This document shows, one piece after another, positions 11,981 to 20,929 of a stretch of DNA of 61,821 nucleotides. The notes under the pieces were generated by a model that was not told the origin of the DNA, searched no databases, and saw only the letters and a list, made by a program, of their open reading frames with translations. The translations under genes were made by a program, and so were the position numbers. The stretch is from Betaproteobacteria bacterium HGW-Betaproteobacteria-6. Lineage in GTDB: Bacteria; Pseudomonadota; Gammaproteobacteria; Burkholderiales; Rhodocyclaceae. The stretch is from positions 1 through 61,821 of the forward strand of contig PHCF01000017.1 of NCBI GenBank assembly GCA_002842145.1, read 5' to 3'. Position 1 is the first letter of the stretch. Each line of letters begins with the position of its first letter.

Positions 11981-13831
11981 CTATTGCGTGTCTTTATTTT
12001 TCTCCAGTGCCAAAATTACCTTATTTCCAAAATCAAAGGCAATTGAGAAAAGTTTGTTTAAATCGTGAATGATGGCTTCAAGTGGTACATCGGTGGAGTT
12101 GAGGCGACGAAAGACTACGTCAAGGGGTAATTTGCCTTTGTCATCAAAATACTCTCTGGCTGCTTTAAGTGACATAAGTAGCTGTTGTTGTAGGGGCGTC
12201 AATCGATAGCTACTATCTCCCGCTTCTGATATATCACGAAGGCGTGCGACTAAACTTCCCCAGTCAAACTGCTGTGCCAGCGCAGAAAAAAGGTTCACAA
12301 CTACTTTCAAATCCAGAGTGTTAAGTTTCTCACTGGCAATAACCCCAGCTTCAAACAACAATGCTTCAAACGCACTGGCGGCCTTAGTCGTACTAGATGA
12401 GGGAGTTGTCTCTGTGTTTATCTCAGACGTTTCCAGATTCGGAACATTGACTTCTATATTCTTGCCCAGTTTGCTGAGAAGGTAGTTTTGGAGAAGTTTT
12501 ATGCCGTGTTTGGCAATTTGAACAACACCAGTCTGCAATTTGTTCGCAACAGGCGTAAGTTGATTCAGTTCAATTGCACTCTGGGATAGATTATCACCAT
12601 TGTTTCCAATCCAAGACAACCACACGCTTGATGCAATAAGATTTCCGGAAAGTCTTGAAATCCGCTCATCAAATCTGCCCCTATGGTCGCAGCTTCGATA
12701 GGCTTCCATCAGGTAGTGCCAACTTAATTGAAGTATTGGAGGTTGGTTGAGACTGCTTACTAATTTTTCAGCGTCCTCAGAGGTCGTCAGACCGTCAGCT
12801 TGCTTTAGTTTCCAAGACAATATGAGTACATCGGGAAAATTCGGTCCAAGTGAATTGGCAACCTTATTCACCATATCTATTAATCGTTTAGTGTCTGGCG
12901 TTTTACAGTGCAGAATCAATTGAGCAGCCAAGAGGAAAAACATCGGGTTATCGATGGGTTCCAGCGCGCCTAATTGAATATCGTCCTCATTGATGAAATA
13001 GTGGCCGGAAACTATTGCATTCCGTAGCACCTCCATTGTTCGAAGGTCAGGTCGATCGGCATTAAAGTCTCTCCCCGGGGGTTCGAATAGCATCGCTGCC
13101 CCATCGAAATCCGCAAGTCTCCCAATTGTGGAATTTCCATCCGGCAACATGGAAACAAAGACCTGTAATGTCCAACCAGCGGGAACCACTAAGGGAAGAC
13201 AAACTGGATCCTCGTTGGTGAGGGCCGGGCGTGTTAAAGCGTATGCCCCAGGCTTTACCGTTGCGCTCACTATTAGGTAACCAAGGTCTGGAGTAAAGCT
13301 GCCAATGTCCTCCAAGCGACTCATTGACGTTCCATCAAGATTTGAAAGCGCAAATCCTGCAAAATTCTGGGCGTATTGTTTGATTAGACTTAAGGACTTT
13401 GCCTTCGCTTCACCTTCTAACGTTTCCATTTCCTTTGCCAAGTCAAAGTAGATGCATGAAGGGTCGCGAAGAAAAATTACGATTCCAGCTTCATCCTCCA
13501 AGAGGCTTGGGTTTGAAGCAATTTTCTGCCTTATTGCGCTTTGGTGGAATTCTCTCGATGTCAGCGTCCTATTCAGTGGAATGGGGGATGAAAACTCCAG
13601 CATCGGCAATTCCACAACCTTTCGGTTTTCTGGTTCTGCTGAGTCCACAGCGAATAATTGCTCGTTTTCCTGGTCACCGACGCGCCCAATGGCTCGATAA
13701 ATACCTGGCGCAACATTAACCTGTATGGAACCTATTCCCCGAGCCATTAGTTGAAAATCGCTGTCAATGACCATGACCTCTGACGACGCGTCAGGTGACA
13801 CTACATCGATCAAAATATCAGAGTTTGACAT
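11981..13831 (-). CDS. Large protein of unknown function encoded with a caspase-like protease
   Basis: A 616-residue protein I do not recognise. Residues 1-75 look like a beta-sandwich (alternating hydrophobic strands starting DILIDVVSPDASSEVMVID). A central region to about 460 is mixed alpha/beta, and a Ser/Thr-rich linker (TSEINTETTPSSSTTKA, about 470-487) precedes a helical C-terminal domain of about 125 residues. No catalytic motif or membrane segment is apparent. The ATG at 13831 has a strong AAGGAGG site; an upstream frame extends further but lies inside the caspase gene. It overlaps the caspase gene by 14 bp, so the two are probably made together. It could be the protease's substrate or sensor. 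The surrounding DNA looks richer in A/T than the flanks. Confidence 0.75.
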   Translation of the reverse strand: MSNSDILIDVVSPDASSEVMVIDSDFQLMARGIGSIQVNVAPGIYRAIGRVGDQENEQLFAVDSAEPENRKVVELPMLEFSSPIPLNRTLTSREFHQSAIRQKIASNPSLLEDEAGIVIFLRDPSCIYFDLAKEMETLEGEAKAKSLSLIKQYAQNFAGFALSNLDGTSMSRLEDIGSFTPDLGYLIVSATVKPGAYALTRPALTNEDPVCLPLVVPAGWTLQVFVSMLPDGNSTIGRLADFDGAAMLFEPPGRDFNADRPDLRTMEVLRNAIVSGHYFINEDDIQLGALEPIDNPMFFLLAAQLILHCKTPDTKRLIDMVNKVANSLGPNFPDVLILSWKLKQADGLTTSEDAEKLVSSLNQPPILQLSWHYLMEAYRSCDHRGRFDERISRLSGNLIASSVWLSWIGNNGDNLSQSAIELNQLTPVANKLQTGVVQIAKHGIKLLQNYLLSKLGKNIEVNVPNLETSEINTETTPSSSTTKAASAFEALLFEAGVIASEKLNTLDLKVVVNLFSALAQQFDWGSLVARLRDISEAGDSSYRLTPLQQQLLMSLKAAREYFDDKGKLPLDVVFRRLNSTDVPLEAIIHDLNKLFSIAFDFGNKVILALEKNKDTQ

Positions 13832-14933
13832 TGGGTCCTCCTTCGACTTCAACTGCGAAGAGGCTTGACCCTTGGAGGTCTCCGGACAACACGTACTTGT
13901 AGTAGCTAGGCTGCAAACGCAGTGAAAACGCTTTGCCGTCAAAGTCTAATGGGGTCGGCTCTCCGTCATTTCCTGTTGTAAACGATGTAGCCGGTGGCGG
14001 AAGAAAATCGCAATGAACGACAGAGTTTCCTTGGCCGTCAATTATGTTCAGCGTCGTCGCTTGTAGTAGAGGTTTCGTAAACTCGAAAATTTGCAGCACC
14101 CCTTTGTTCTGCGAATGGAAAAAAATGTCCTCGCCGGTTGGAAGCACTATTTCGGGAGCAGCCGCTGGTATGTCGCCACAGATTGCGGACCAAGTAGCAA
14201 GAAGATGTTTCTTGAGTGCACTACCTGATAGGGAATTTCCGTTCTCAGGGCGTGCTTCGGCGAATGCTTTTAGCACAGCATGGGTAAGCAATCCATGTAC
14301 TTTACCGTCTCGTTCTGGAAATGCGCGCTCTTGTGCTTTACCACCCTTGGGGGCGGCATAGATACAGAGCAATTTGACGGTACCAGCTGCCCCATTGCCT
14401 GCTTGATTGATTGTTGGAATGCTAGGAGGGCGATTTATTTCTGCATCACGACAACAGTCCATGATGAGGACTATTTCAGAGAAAAGAGCCTTGTCCTGAA
14501 CATTCAAAGCGTATTGGGTGCCAAATATGTTCTCTGGGAAATTTCTGGTTGCATTTGCTGCATACAAAGTCGCTTGGGCTGTGAGACTCTTCTTGTCGCA
14601 AAAACCATGACCCGAAAAATATAGGTACAACCTGCTGTCGGGCCGAGCGACAAATTCGCCATTGCCATCCGTAACTAGCTGCTTAAATGCATTATCGAAC
14701 TCAAGCGCGACAGGGGGGTATTCGTATAAGGGTGTATTTGGAGGAACTTCTTCGGTTGGGGAGAGTATTTGGACGATATTTTTTTCGGGGTTCGAAATTC
14801 CTCCCCCCGTTGGCGATGTCAGCCAGTCCTTTACGATTTGGACATCGTTTATTGGCCCCTGCAGTTCCGGGAATGTGTTCCTGTCTCCATACTTCCCGAT
14901 GCCAACAAGAATTGCATAGTCTTCCGCCATCAT
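13818..14933 (-). CDS. Caspase-like (C14) cysteine protease
   Basis: A 371-residue clan CD protease. The N-terminal MMAEDYAILVGIGKYGD strand, the catalytic His in LYLYFSGHGF (H109) and the catalytic Cys in LIMDCCRDAE (C161, after D159) give a complete His-Cys dyad. The p10-like region with HGLLTHAVLKAFAE follows. From about residue 285 a beta-rich C-terminal domain follows, outwardly like the N-terminal domain of the downstream 616-residue protein. There is no signal peptide, so it acts in the cytoplasm. It starts 4 bp after the hydrolase stop and overlaps the downstream gene. Bacterial caspases in such operons are typically infection-triggered proteases; the trigger here is unknown. Confidence 0.88.
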   Translation of the reverse strand: MMAEDYAILVGIGKYGDRNTFPELQGPINDVQIVKDWLTSPTGGGISNPEKNIVQILSPTEEVPPNTPLYEYPPVALEFDNAFKQLVTDGNGEFVARPDSRLYLYFSGHGFCDKKSLTAQATLYAANATRNFPENIFGTQYALNVQDKALFSEIVLIMDCCRDAEINRPPSIPTINQAGNGAAGTVKLLCIYAAPKGGKAQERAFPERDGKVHGLLTHAVLKAFAEARPENGNSLSGSALKKHLLATWSAICGDIPAAAPEIVLPTGEDIFFHSQNKGVLQIFEFTKPLLQATTLNIIDGQGNSVVHCDFLPPPATSFTTGNDGEPTPLDFDGKAFSLRLQPSYYKYVLSGDLQGSSLFAVEVEGGPNVKL

Positions 14934-14937
14934 GCAG

Positions 14938-16446
14938 TCAATGGCTTATTTGCCAAAGGACACTGGCGACCGTCTGGGGGTCGTTATCGAAATCCCCATG
15001 CGAGTGTGACTGGCTGTTGAGGCCGTCTCCAGCATTTGCTTCAGACCAGACCGTTGAATTTTGAATTGTATTGAGAAACTCCCTTACTTCTTCAACCTCG
15101 GGGAAGTCTGATGTGTCAAAGACATCCGTGTTTTCGACGTATCGCTGCATTCCAACAATCGGAGCATCAATGTCTGCAGTCCACCCAGCAGTATTGGTAT
15201 GTCCTTCGAGAAGGCCAGATACGAAGTACAGGAGCGAACGGGTGTAGAGAATTGGGACCATTACGTCATTTGATTCAAGTTCGTCGGACATTCCAAACAT
15301 CCTGAATTTTTCTATCCGCTGAGCATGGGCTTGGAGCGCTGCTGCAAACCGCTCATGACGAACCGCGGGCGCCAGAAAGATGATGTCGAACTTATGGTTA
15401 GGGATTATTCTGGCGGCAGCGTCAAGGAAATTGCAGATATAGACGGCCCCGGTGCTATGGCCAACGAGGGTTATCTTTGGAAAGGATGCAAGCTGCTGTA
15501 ACTGATTGAGTACATCTGTTCCGCAGCACTCGCTAGATGAACCAAAGCTATCAGCCGTGTCTTTCTTCATTTGGTTCCATACTGTGGCTCCAACCTTATC
15601 TAAGTATGCAGCTCTTAATACTTCCTCTACAACCGTGCAGTACATTCCATGGGCTCGTCCTGCCGCATAGCGTTTAAGTACCGCAATAACCACTTTCGCA
15701 ACAAATTTGGCGACACTAATCCAACTCAAAAGGCCTTTGGTCGTAGCTGTAGTACCAGGGAACAATTCACCGATGGCTTTATTGTCGAGTCTAACGACGT
15801 CGGCAATCGATGCTGTTCCAGCCCCTTTGCTTTTGGGCCCTCCCTGGGACACGGCGTTATGAAGTGCTTGAATAGCATTTTGAAAATCAGGGTCAGCATC
15901 AAGTCCTGCTTCTATATCGTCGGCTAGGTCATCTTCATTAATACTCGCCGCGCCTTTCATCGTTGGTGTGGACGGTACGTGCCCTTCATCTGTTACCGGT
16001 GGGGCAGGGCTTTTCCCCGCAAACCAAAGGTCAAAGTCGTCGCGAAGCTTTTTCTCGTTGATGGCTTGTCCTGGGGCTCCTTTGAGTCCAACTTGACCAC
16101 CGAGTTTCTTCAGCGCCCACTCAGATACCTTCTTCACGAGTTCTCGAAAAGCCGGGTCCTGAGAGATGTCTTGTAAATTATTCTTGAGGGATTCAATGAA
16201 TCCTGATTCCCAGACAAAGAAAAGCGGATATGCGCCGGCATCCCAATATTTTGGTGCTAGAAAATCTGCAATGCCCCTGCCATCCTTTTCGCAGACCAAT
16301 CCGCCATGAAAGTGAATTACCAATCCATTGGCTTGGTTTGCCGTTGCAGCGGCCTTGAGTATCCGGGCTACATCTTCAGGGTGAGATGTGTCATCGGCAA
16401 ATTTTCCATCTCGGCTATGAAGGACATGGTCTTGCTGCACATTCAT
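14938..16446 (-). CDS. Alpha/beta hydrolase (lipase-like) encoded with the caspase
   Basis: A 502-residue predicted serine hydrolase. VIHFHGGLV (H47-G48-G49) matches an oxyanion-hole motif and ITLVGHSTGAVYI (Ser near 331) is the nucleophile elbow. About 280 residues lie between them, including a disordered Pro/Gly-rich stretch (APPVTDEGHVPSTPTMKG, about 147-164) and a hydrophobic segment (LLSWISVAKFVAKVVIAVL, about 240-260) that could touch membrane. The ATG at 16446 is preferred because GAGGTG precedes it; an upstream ATG at 16509 is possible. It is first in the three-gene operon. Likely a lipase or esterase effector whose linker could be cut by the adjacent caspase; both points are inference. 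Confidence 0.8.
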   Translation of the reverse strand: MNVQQDHVLHSRDGKFADDTSHPEDVARILKAAATANQANGLVIHFHGGLVCEKDGRGIADFLAPKYWDAGAYPLFFVWESGFIESLKNNLQDISQDPAFRELVKKVSEWALKKLGGQVGLKGAPGQAINEKKLRDDFDLWFAGKSPAPPVTDEGHVPSTPTMKGAASINEDDLADDIEAGLDADPDFQNAIQALHNAVSQGGPKSKGAGTASIADVVRLDNKAIGELFPGTTATTKGLLSWISVAKFVAKVVIAVLKRYAAGRAHGMYCTVVEEVLRAAYLDKVGATVWNQMKKDTADSFGSSSECCGTDVLNQLQQLASFPKITLVGHSTGAVYICNFLDAAARIIPNHKFDIIFLAPAVRHERFAAALQAHAQRIEKFRMFGMSDELESNDVMVPILYTRSLLYFVSGLLEGHTNTAGWTADIDAPIVGMQRYVENTDVFDTSDFPEVEEVREFLNTIQNSTVWSEANAGDGLNSQSHSHGDFDNDPQTVASVLWQISH

Positions 16447-16688
16447 GGGGCACCTCGGCTTGTATTTGTCAGAAGCCCTCGGCGGACAATGGAGCTTAAT
16501 CATCGTCATATGCGAAGAGGGTTGAATTACGTTAGCATCTTTTTTTTGCCTTTTCCAGAATAGTTTGCATCATTCGAAACGCCGCCGAGTTATTAGGAGA
16601 TTGTTAACGTCCTGAACTTCCGGAAAGGTGGTGGCGTGAAGTCTCCAGCAGAGCCATCTTGGGAAAAAATGCAAGGATGTAACAAGTA

Positions 16689-16723
16689 TTCGCACGATAA
16701 CTTTGTATATGTTATCGTGCGAA
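16689..16723. promoter_or_regulatory. Perfect 13-bp inverted repeat, probable operator
   Basis: TTCGCACGATAAC (16689-16701) and GTTATCGTGCGAA (16711-16723) are exact reverse complements separated by nine A/T-rich bases. The repeat ends 30 bp before the ATG of the winged-helix regulator gene and lies between divergent operons. The simplest reading is an autoregulatory operator for the regulator/nucleotidyltransferase pair, as known for AbiEi-type antitoxins. Confidence 0.75.
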
Positions 16724-16753
16724 AGTATCGTTATTTAACTGACTTCCTTTCTT

Positions 16754-17740
16754 ATGTTGGCCCTTCCTACCGCCGTCTGTCAGTATCTTCACGAGGTCTT
16801 GGGGGTACCCACGTTAGAGGTGGGGCCGTGGGTACGCGCGGACGAACTGCCGTATTTCTTACGGGACACCTTTGAGTTCGGTGAACTTGAACTGCTTGGG
16901 CTGCACGTCGTTTTGGCAATACCGCGCGCTGGGCAAAAGCAGTCTCTCAGTGAAGTTCGGGTGTGGCTGGACAAGGCGAGGACAATAGCGGGGCAGCCCG
17001 TCGTTTATGTGACAGAGGCTTTGGCCTCCTACGAACGTCGGCGCCTGATTGAGCAAAAAATCCCGTTCATTGTTCCGGGAAACCAACTCTATCTTCCTGA
17101 TCTCGGTCTCGACCTGCGTGAGTACTTCCGACAGCGCGCTCCGGCGGCCGAGGCGGCTCTAAGCCCTTCCGCGCAGGCCATGCTTATTGCTGCCTTGTTG
17201 CGACAGCCTTGGGAAGCCGAATGGCAACCCTCGCAGGTGGGCATCGCCTTGGGTTATACGCCTATGACGCTGTCCCGTGTAGTTAAGGAGCTAACTGCAG
17301 CCGGACTGGCCACTGCATACCCCGTAGGTCGCTCGCGCTGGCTACGCATGGAGCATCCGCCGCAACAGATCTGGGAGCGGGCAAAGCCCGTGTTACGAAC
17401 GCCAGTCAAGCGAACTATCTGGGTGCATGCAGATCCCCCTGTAACCAGTCGGTTGGCCGGCCTCAGCGCGCTGGCGCACAATTCGATGCTGGCCGAACCC
17501 AAGTGGCAGGTGTCCGCAATAGGTGCCGCCGACTGGAAGGCTGCAGCCGATGCTGGCGTTCGAGAATTACCAGAACGCATCGACGGAGCACAAGAATGGC
17601 AACTGTGGAGCTACAGTCCGGCCCTTTTGCCTGGCGCGGCCACGGTTGACCCGCTGTCGCTGCTGCTCAGCTTGCAAGACAACACAGACGACCGCGTCCA
17701 GATCGCATTGGACGAACTGAAGGACCTGCTTCCATGGTGA
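16754..17740 (+). CDS. Winged-helix regulator/antitoxin paired with AbiEii-like NTase
   Basis: A 328-residue protein with a MarR-like winged helix at about 135-200 (AMLIAALLRQPWEAEW ... LGYTPMTLSRVVKELTAAGL). The N-terminal part is a compact alpha/beta domain of unknown function; the C-terminal part (about 215-328) includes DPLSLLLSLQDNTDDRVQIA. It overlaps the nucleotidyltransferase gene by 7 bp. This order and overlap are those of AbiE-type type IV toxin-antitoxin modules, with the regulator acting as antitoxin and repressor. It differs from classical AbiEi, so the assignment rests on context. The perfect inverted repeat upstream supports autoregulation. Confidence 0.7.
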   Translation: MLALPTAVCQYLHEVLGVPTLEVGPWVRADELPYFLRDTFEFGELELLGLHVVLAIPRAGQKQSLSEVRVWLDKARTIAGQPVVYVTEALASYERRRLIEQKIPFIVPGNQLYLPDLGLDLREYFRQRAPAAEAALSPSAQAMLIAALLRQPWEAEWQPSQVGIALGYTPMTLSRVVKELTAAGLATAYPVGRSRWLRMEHPPQQIWERAKPVLRTPVKRTIWVHADPPVTSRLAGLSALAHNSMLAEPKWQVSAIGAADWKAAADAGVRELPERIDGAQEWQLWSYSPALLPGAATVDPLSLLLSLQDNTDDRVQIALDELKDLLPW

Positions 17741-18510
17741 GAGGATTGGATGTTTTTCAAAGCTGGTTCAAGGCATATGCCGATCAGTATGTCCTGATCG
17801 GCGGTACTGCTGCCAGTTTGGCCATGGAAGAGTCCGGGCTGGCGTTCCGCGCTACCAAGGACCTCGATATCGTCTTGCACGTCGAGGCCTTGACACCAGC
17901 CTTTGGCGAAGCGTTCTGGAAATTCATCGAAGCTGGTGGGTATGAAATCCGACAAGCCAGCGACACGAGCAAACCGATCTTTTATCGCTTCCAGAAACCA
18001 GCAGATCACCACTATCCCGCGATGATCGAACTGTTCGCACGGGCACCCGATGGGTTATTGCCGGTCGAAGGTAGTCAAATCACTCCGATACCGATGGACG
18101 AAGCTGTCTCAAGCCTGTCCGCCATCTTACTCAACGACGCCTACTACGCTTTCATCATAGAAGGACGCCGCGAAGTCGCTGGTCTGCCTTGGGTCGGTGA
18201 AGACCGGTTGATCCCGCTGAAAGCAGTCGCATGGCTGGAACTGAGCGAACGGAAAGAGCAGGGCGCCAAGGTGGACGCCAAAGACGTACGCAAACACCTC
18301 AACGATATCCTGCGCCTGTCACAACTGCTAGCGCCTACAACACGCATTTCGCTCGACAAGAAGATTGCTGCCGACATGTCGAGGTTCCTCACGGCGGTGG
18401 CGTCTGATACCTCGATCGATCCAAAGGTGCTGCAACTTGGCAATGTAACGGTCGCTGATCTGGTAACCCGTATCGCCCAAGCGTACGAACTCGATCTGCT
18501 CAGTAAATGA
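17734..18510 (+). CDS. AbiEii-like nucleotidyltransferase (toxin component)
   Basis: A 258-residue polymerase-beta-superfamily nucleotidyltransferase. YVLIGGTAASLAM (about 21-33) followed by TKDLDIVLH (about 44-52) gives the GG...DxD signature of two metal-binding aspartates. A third acidic position is probably the Glu of PAMIELFAR. The C-terminal half is helical. It overlaps the regulator gene by 7 bp. AbiEii-family enzymes halt growth by modifying a nucleotide-containing target such as tRNA ends; the substrate here is not predictable from sequence. Confidence 0.8.
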   Translation: MVRGLDVFQSWFKAYADQYVLIGGTAASLAMEESGLAFRATKDLDIVLHVEALTPAFGEAFWKFIEAGGYEIRQASDTSKPIFYRFQKPADHHYPAMIELFARAPDGLLPVEGSQITPIPMDEAVSSLSAILLNDAYYAFIIEGRREVAGLPWVGEDRLIPLKAVAWLELSERKEQGAKVDAKDVRKHLNDILRLSQLLAPTTRISLDKKIAADMSRFLTAVASDTSIDPKVLQLGNVTVADLVTRIAQAYELDLLSK

Positions 18511-18679
18511 CGAGATGAGTATGATGTATATGATTTTTCTGATGAAGGCAAAAGCAAACATAGCGATGGCGAATCGAAGCTACTTGGCGCGGGATGCGAT
18601 ATTCATAGCGATTGCCAGGATGACAACGTAGATTCCGGGACAGAGACCATCAGAAGTTTAATAAGGGGAATAGAAAAAT

Positions 18680-20929
18680 ATGCTGCTCAATCATCTACCG
18701 ATTACTTTCTCGGCTTCGAGCTTTGCTGGCTTTCGTCTCCCTTATCAGAGCAGTGACCAGATCAAATGGCTACGCAAACGCCTTATCAAGACACATTTCG
18801 TACTGCGCATGGGCGACAGTGTCCTGCTTTTTCCATATGACTCAAATGAGAAAACCGAAGGCGAGGCGACTACCTTCGACACCACGGAGGATCATTCCGT
18901 CGCAAATGCGCTAGCACGACAGGCGTTACTGCGCTCCTTCTTCAATCACAACCGCCGCATCTCCGGCGTGCGACCCGTCAAGATCGTCAGAGACGCGGCA
19001 AACCTCTTAGCGGGCAAGGGCGCAGATACGTTCGCAATCTTTCCTGAATACTCGTTTGACGTACGTCCGCTCGCGCCGCAGGACGGTGGGTTCGTCAACG
19101 GAGTCCTCGTTAATTTTGGCGCCCGGTTGTTGATCAAACCGACACTCGCTGAATTGATCGCGCGCGGCTTCGATCCGCAAGGCCTTTATGTGGTCGCCGA
19201 GAATGATGTAGATGATCCGTACATCCTGCCGATGTTCAATCGTCGGCTGGCGGGGCGCATCGAGCGTATCGAGGGAAGCGACGCCGTGCTGGCCGACTCG
19301 CGGCAGGAACGTTTGGCTCTTGACCAAGCGCACATTGAGCCCAGCCGGGGCAACTTCGACCGTGTCGGTCGCGCTATCCTTGGAACGGCATACGACGCGT
19401 TTCAGCGTCAGCTGATGCCGCGGCTGTATGACGTGTCGGCGGCCGAAAAGCAGCTAGAGCGGCTGAATCAGATCGTGGGCACCTTTAAGGATCTTCAGGG
19501 GGAGTTGCCCTGCTGCGCAGGCCTTTCAATCTCGCTGGACGGACATCTGACTGAGGTCGGGCAAGGCATTGGCGTGGGCCAGTCGCGCAAGTTTGGTACC
19601 CCGCAATGCAGCCTGCGGCCGGGAGGTTCGATCACCGTTCCCTGGCCTGTCGACCCCAAGATAGACGCAAATGGGCCATTCGATGCAGACAGCTTCGAGC
19701 GCAAACAGCCGCGCATCGCCGTGATCTTCCCCGCCGAGCAGAAGGGGCATGTCGAGCGCTTTGCCGCGCAATTGCGTGACGGTGTGCCATCCAATGGCGG
19801 CAATACACCGCTGCAGCAAGGTATGGTTCGCAAGTACCGGCTGCAGAGCATGGATTTTGACTTCATCGGCGTCGACACGCGCGGCGGGAAAGCTACGGCA
19901 TATCGACAGGGTGCGCTCACGGCCGCCCAGCGCATGGTCGATGCTGCGCTGCTCGTGATAACTGATGAAGATAAACTTCTTCTCGGTGTGCAGAGTCCGT
20001 ACTACACGGCCAAGGCCGCCCTCATGTCGCAAGGGGTTCCCGTACAGGCGGTGCGCTTGGCCACTATCCTCCAAAACAACGTCGCCTATAGCCTCAACAA
20101 TCTCGCGCTTGCACTTTATGCGAAGCTGGGCGGCATCCCGTGGACGTTGTCGGTGCAGCAGCGGCTCGTTCATGAGATTGTCGTGGGTATCGGTAGCGCG
20201 CGGATTGGTTTCGATCGCCTATCAGACCGCGAACGTCTGGTGGGCATTACGACCGTCTTCAGCGGTGATGGCAACTACCTCCTGGGCAACGCGACCACCG
20301 AGGCATCGTCTGACGACTATCAAACGGCACTGCTCAATTCTCTGCGTGCGACATTGGACGAACTCAAGCGCCGCTTCGGATGGCGTCATGGGGACAAGCT
20401 GCGCATCATCTTTCATCAGTCCTTCAAGCGCTACAAGGAAACCGAGGCGCAGGCGGTCGCAAGCCTGGTGGCTGAACTGACCAATTTCGACGTCGAATAT
20501 GCCTTTGTTCAGGTCAGTAGCGACCATGACTGGAAGCTGTTCGACCAGTCAGCGCCCGGAGTGGCCTATCGGCAGTCGCGTAAGGGTATCGCGGTGCCCG
20601 AGCGTGGTCAGATCGTGCCGCTGGGGCCGCGTGCTGCTCTCGTCACGTTAACCGGTCCGCAGCAACTCAAGACCGATCTTCAGGGGTGTCCAAGCCCCAT
20701 GTTGGTCAGCGTCCATCCGAACTCGACGTTCAACAGCCTCGACTACATCGCCAAGCAGGTCTTCGACCTGACCTTCATGTCGTGGAAGACCTTTATGCCG
20801 ACCACCCAACCTGTTTCCATTGCCTATCCGAACATGGTGGTAGACCTGCTGGGCAATTTGCGCCAAATCCCCAACTTCAATCCGGACATCCTGATCACGA
20901 AGTTAAAAGAAAGCAGGTGGTTCCTATGA
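18680..20929 (+). CDS. Catalytically inactive long prokaryotic Argonaute (long-B type)
   Basis: A 749-residue guide-dependent nucleic-acid-binding protein. The MID domain shows SPYYTAKAALMSQGVPVQAV (about 438-457), and YAKLGG (about 479) supplies the Y-K-Q-K type pocket for a guide 5' phosphate. In PIWI the positions of the catalytic tetrad are not acidic: EIVVGIGSARI (about 498-508) replaces the GxD motif and IIFHQSFKRY (about 575-584) replaces HRDG. The C-terminus VSIAYPNMVVDLLGNL ... SRWFL is the usual end of long pAgos. It should bind but not slice targets. The stop overlaps the nuclease start (ATGA), so the nuclease is the likely effector. AAGGGGAAT precedes the ATG. Confidence 0.88.
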   Translation: MLLNHLPITFSASSFAGFRLPYQSSDQIKWLRKRLIKTHFVLRMGDSVLLFPYDSNEKTEGEATTFDTTEDHSVANALARQALLRSFFNHNRRISGVRPVKIVRDAANLLAGKGADTFAIFPEYSFDVRPLAPQDGGFVNGVLVNFGARLLIKPTLAELIARGFDPQGLYVVAENDVDDPYILPMFNRRLAGRIERIEGSDAVLADSRQERLALDQAHIEPSRGNFDRVGRAILGTAYDAFQRQLMPRLYDVSAAEKQLERLNQIVGTFKDLQGELPCCAGLSISLDGHLTEVGQGIGVGQSRKFGTPQCSLRPGGSITVPWPVDPKIDANGPFDADSFERKQPRIAVIFPAEQKGHVERFAAQLRDGVPSNGGNTPLQQGMVRKYRLQSMDFDFIGVDTRGGKATAYRQGALTAAQRMVDAALLVITDEDKLLLGVQSPYYTAKAALMSQGVPVQAVRLATILQNNVAYSLNNLALALYAKLGGIPWTLSVQQRLVHEIVVGIGSARIGFDRLSDRERLVGITTVFSGDGNYLLGNATTEASSDDYQTALLNSLRATLDELKRRFGWRHGDKLRIIFHQSFKRYKETEAQAVASLVAELTNFDVEYAFVQVSSDHDWKLFDQSAPGVAYRQSRKGIAVPERGQIVPLGPRAALVTLTGPQQLKTDLQGCPSPMLVSVHPNSTFNSLDYIAKQVFDLTFMSWKTFMPTTQPVSIAYPNMVVDLLGNLRQIPNFNPDILITKLKESRWFL

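Noticed and set aside
18565..18633. Frame starting MANRSYL upstream of the Argonaute gene
   Set aside because: The first residues recall a protein family start, but it ends after 22 codons; at most a tiny remnant.
18680..20929. Slicer-competent Argonaute
   Set aside because: PIWI catalytic positions are Gly and Ser/Gln rather than Asp, so cleavage activity is not expected.
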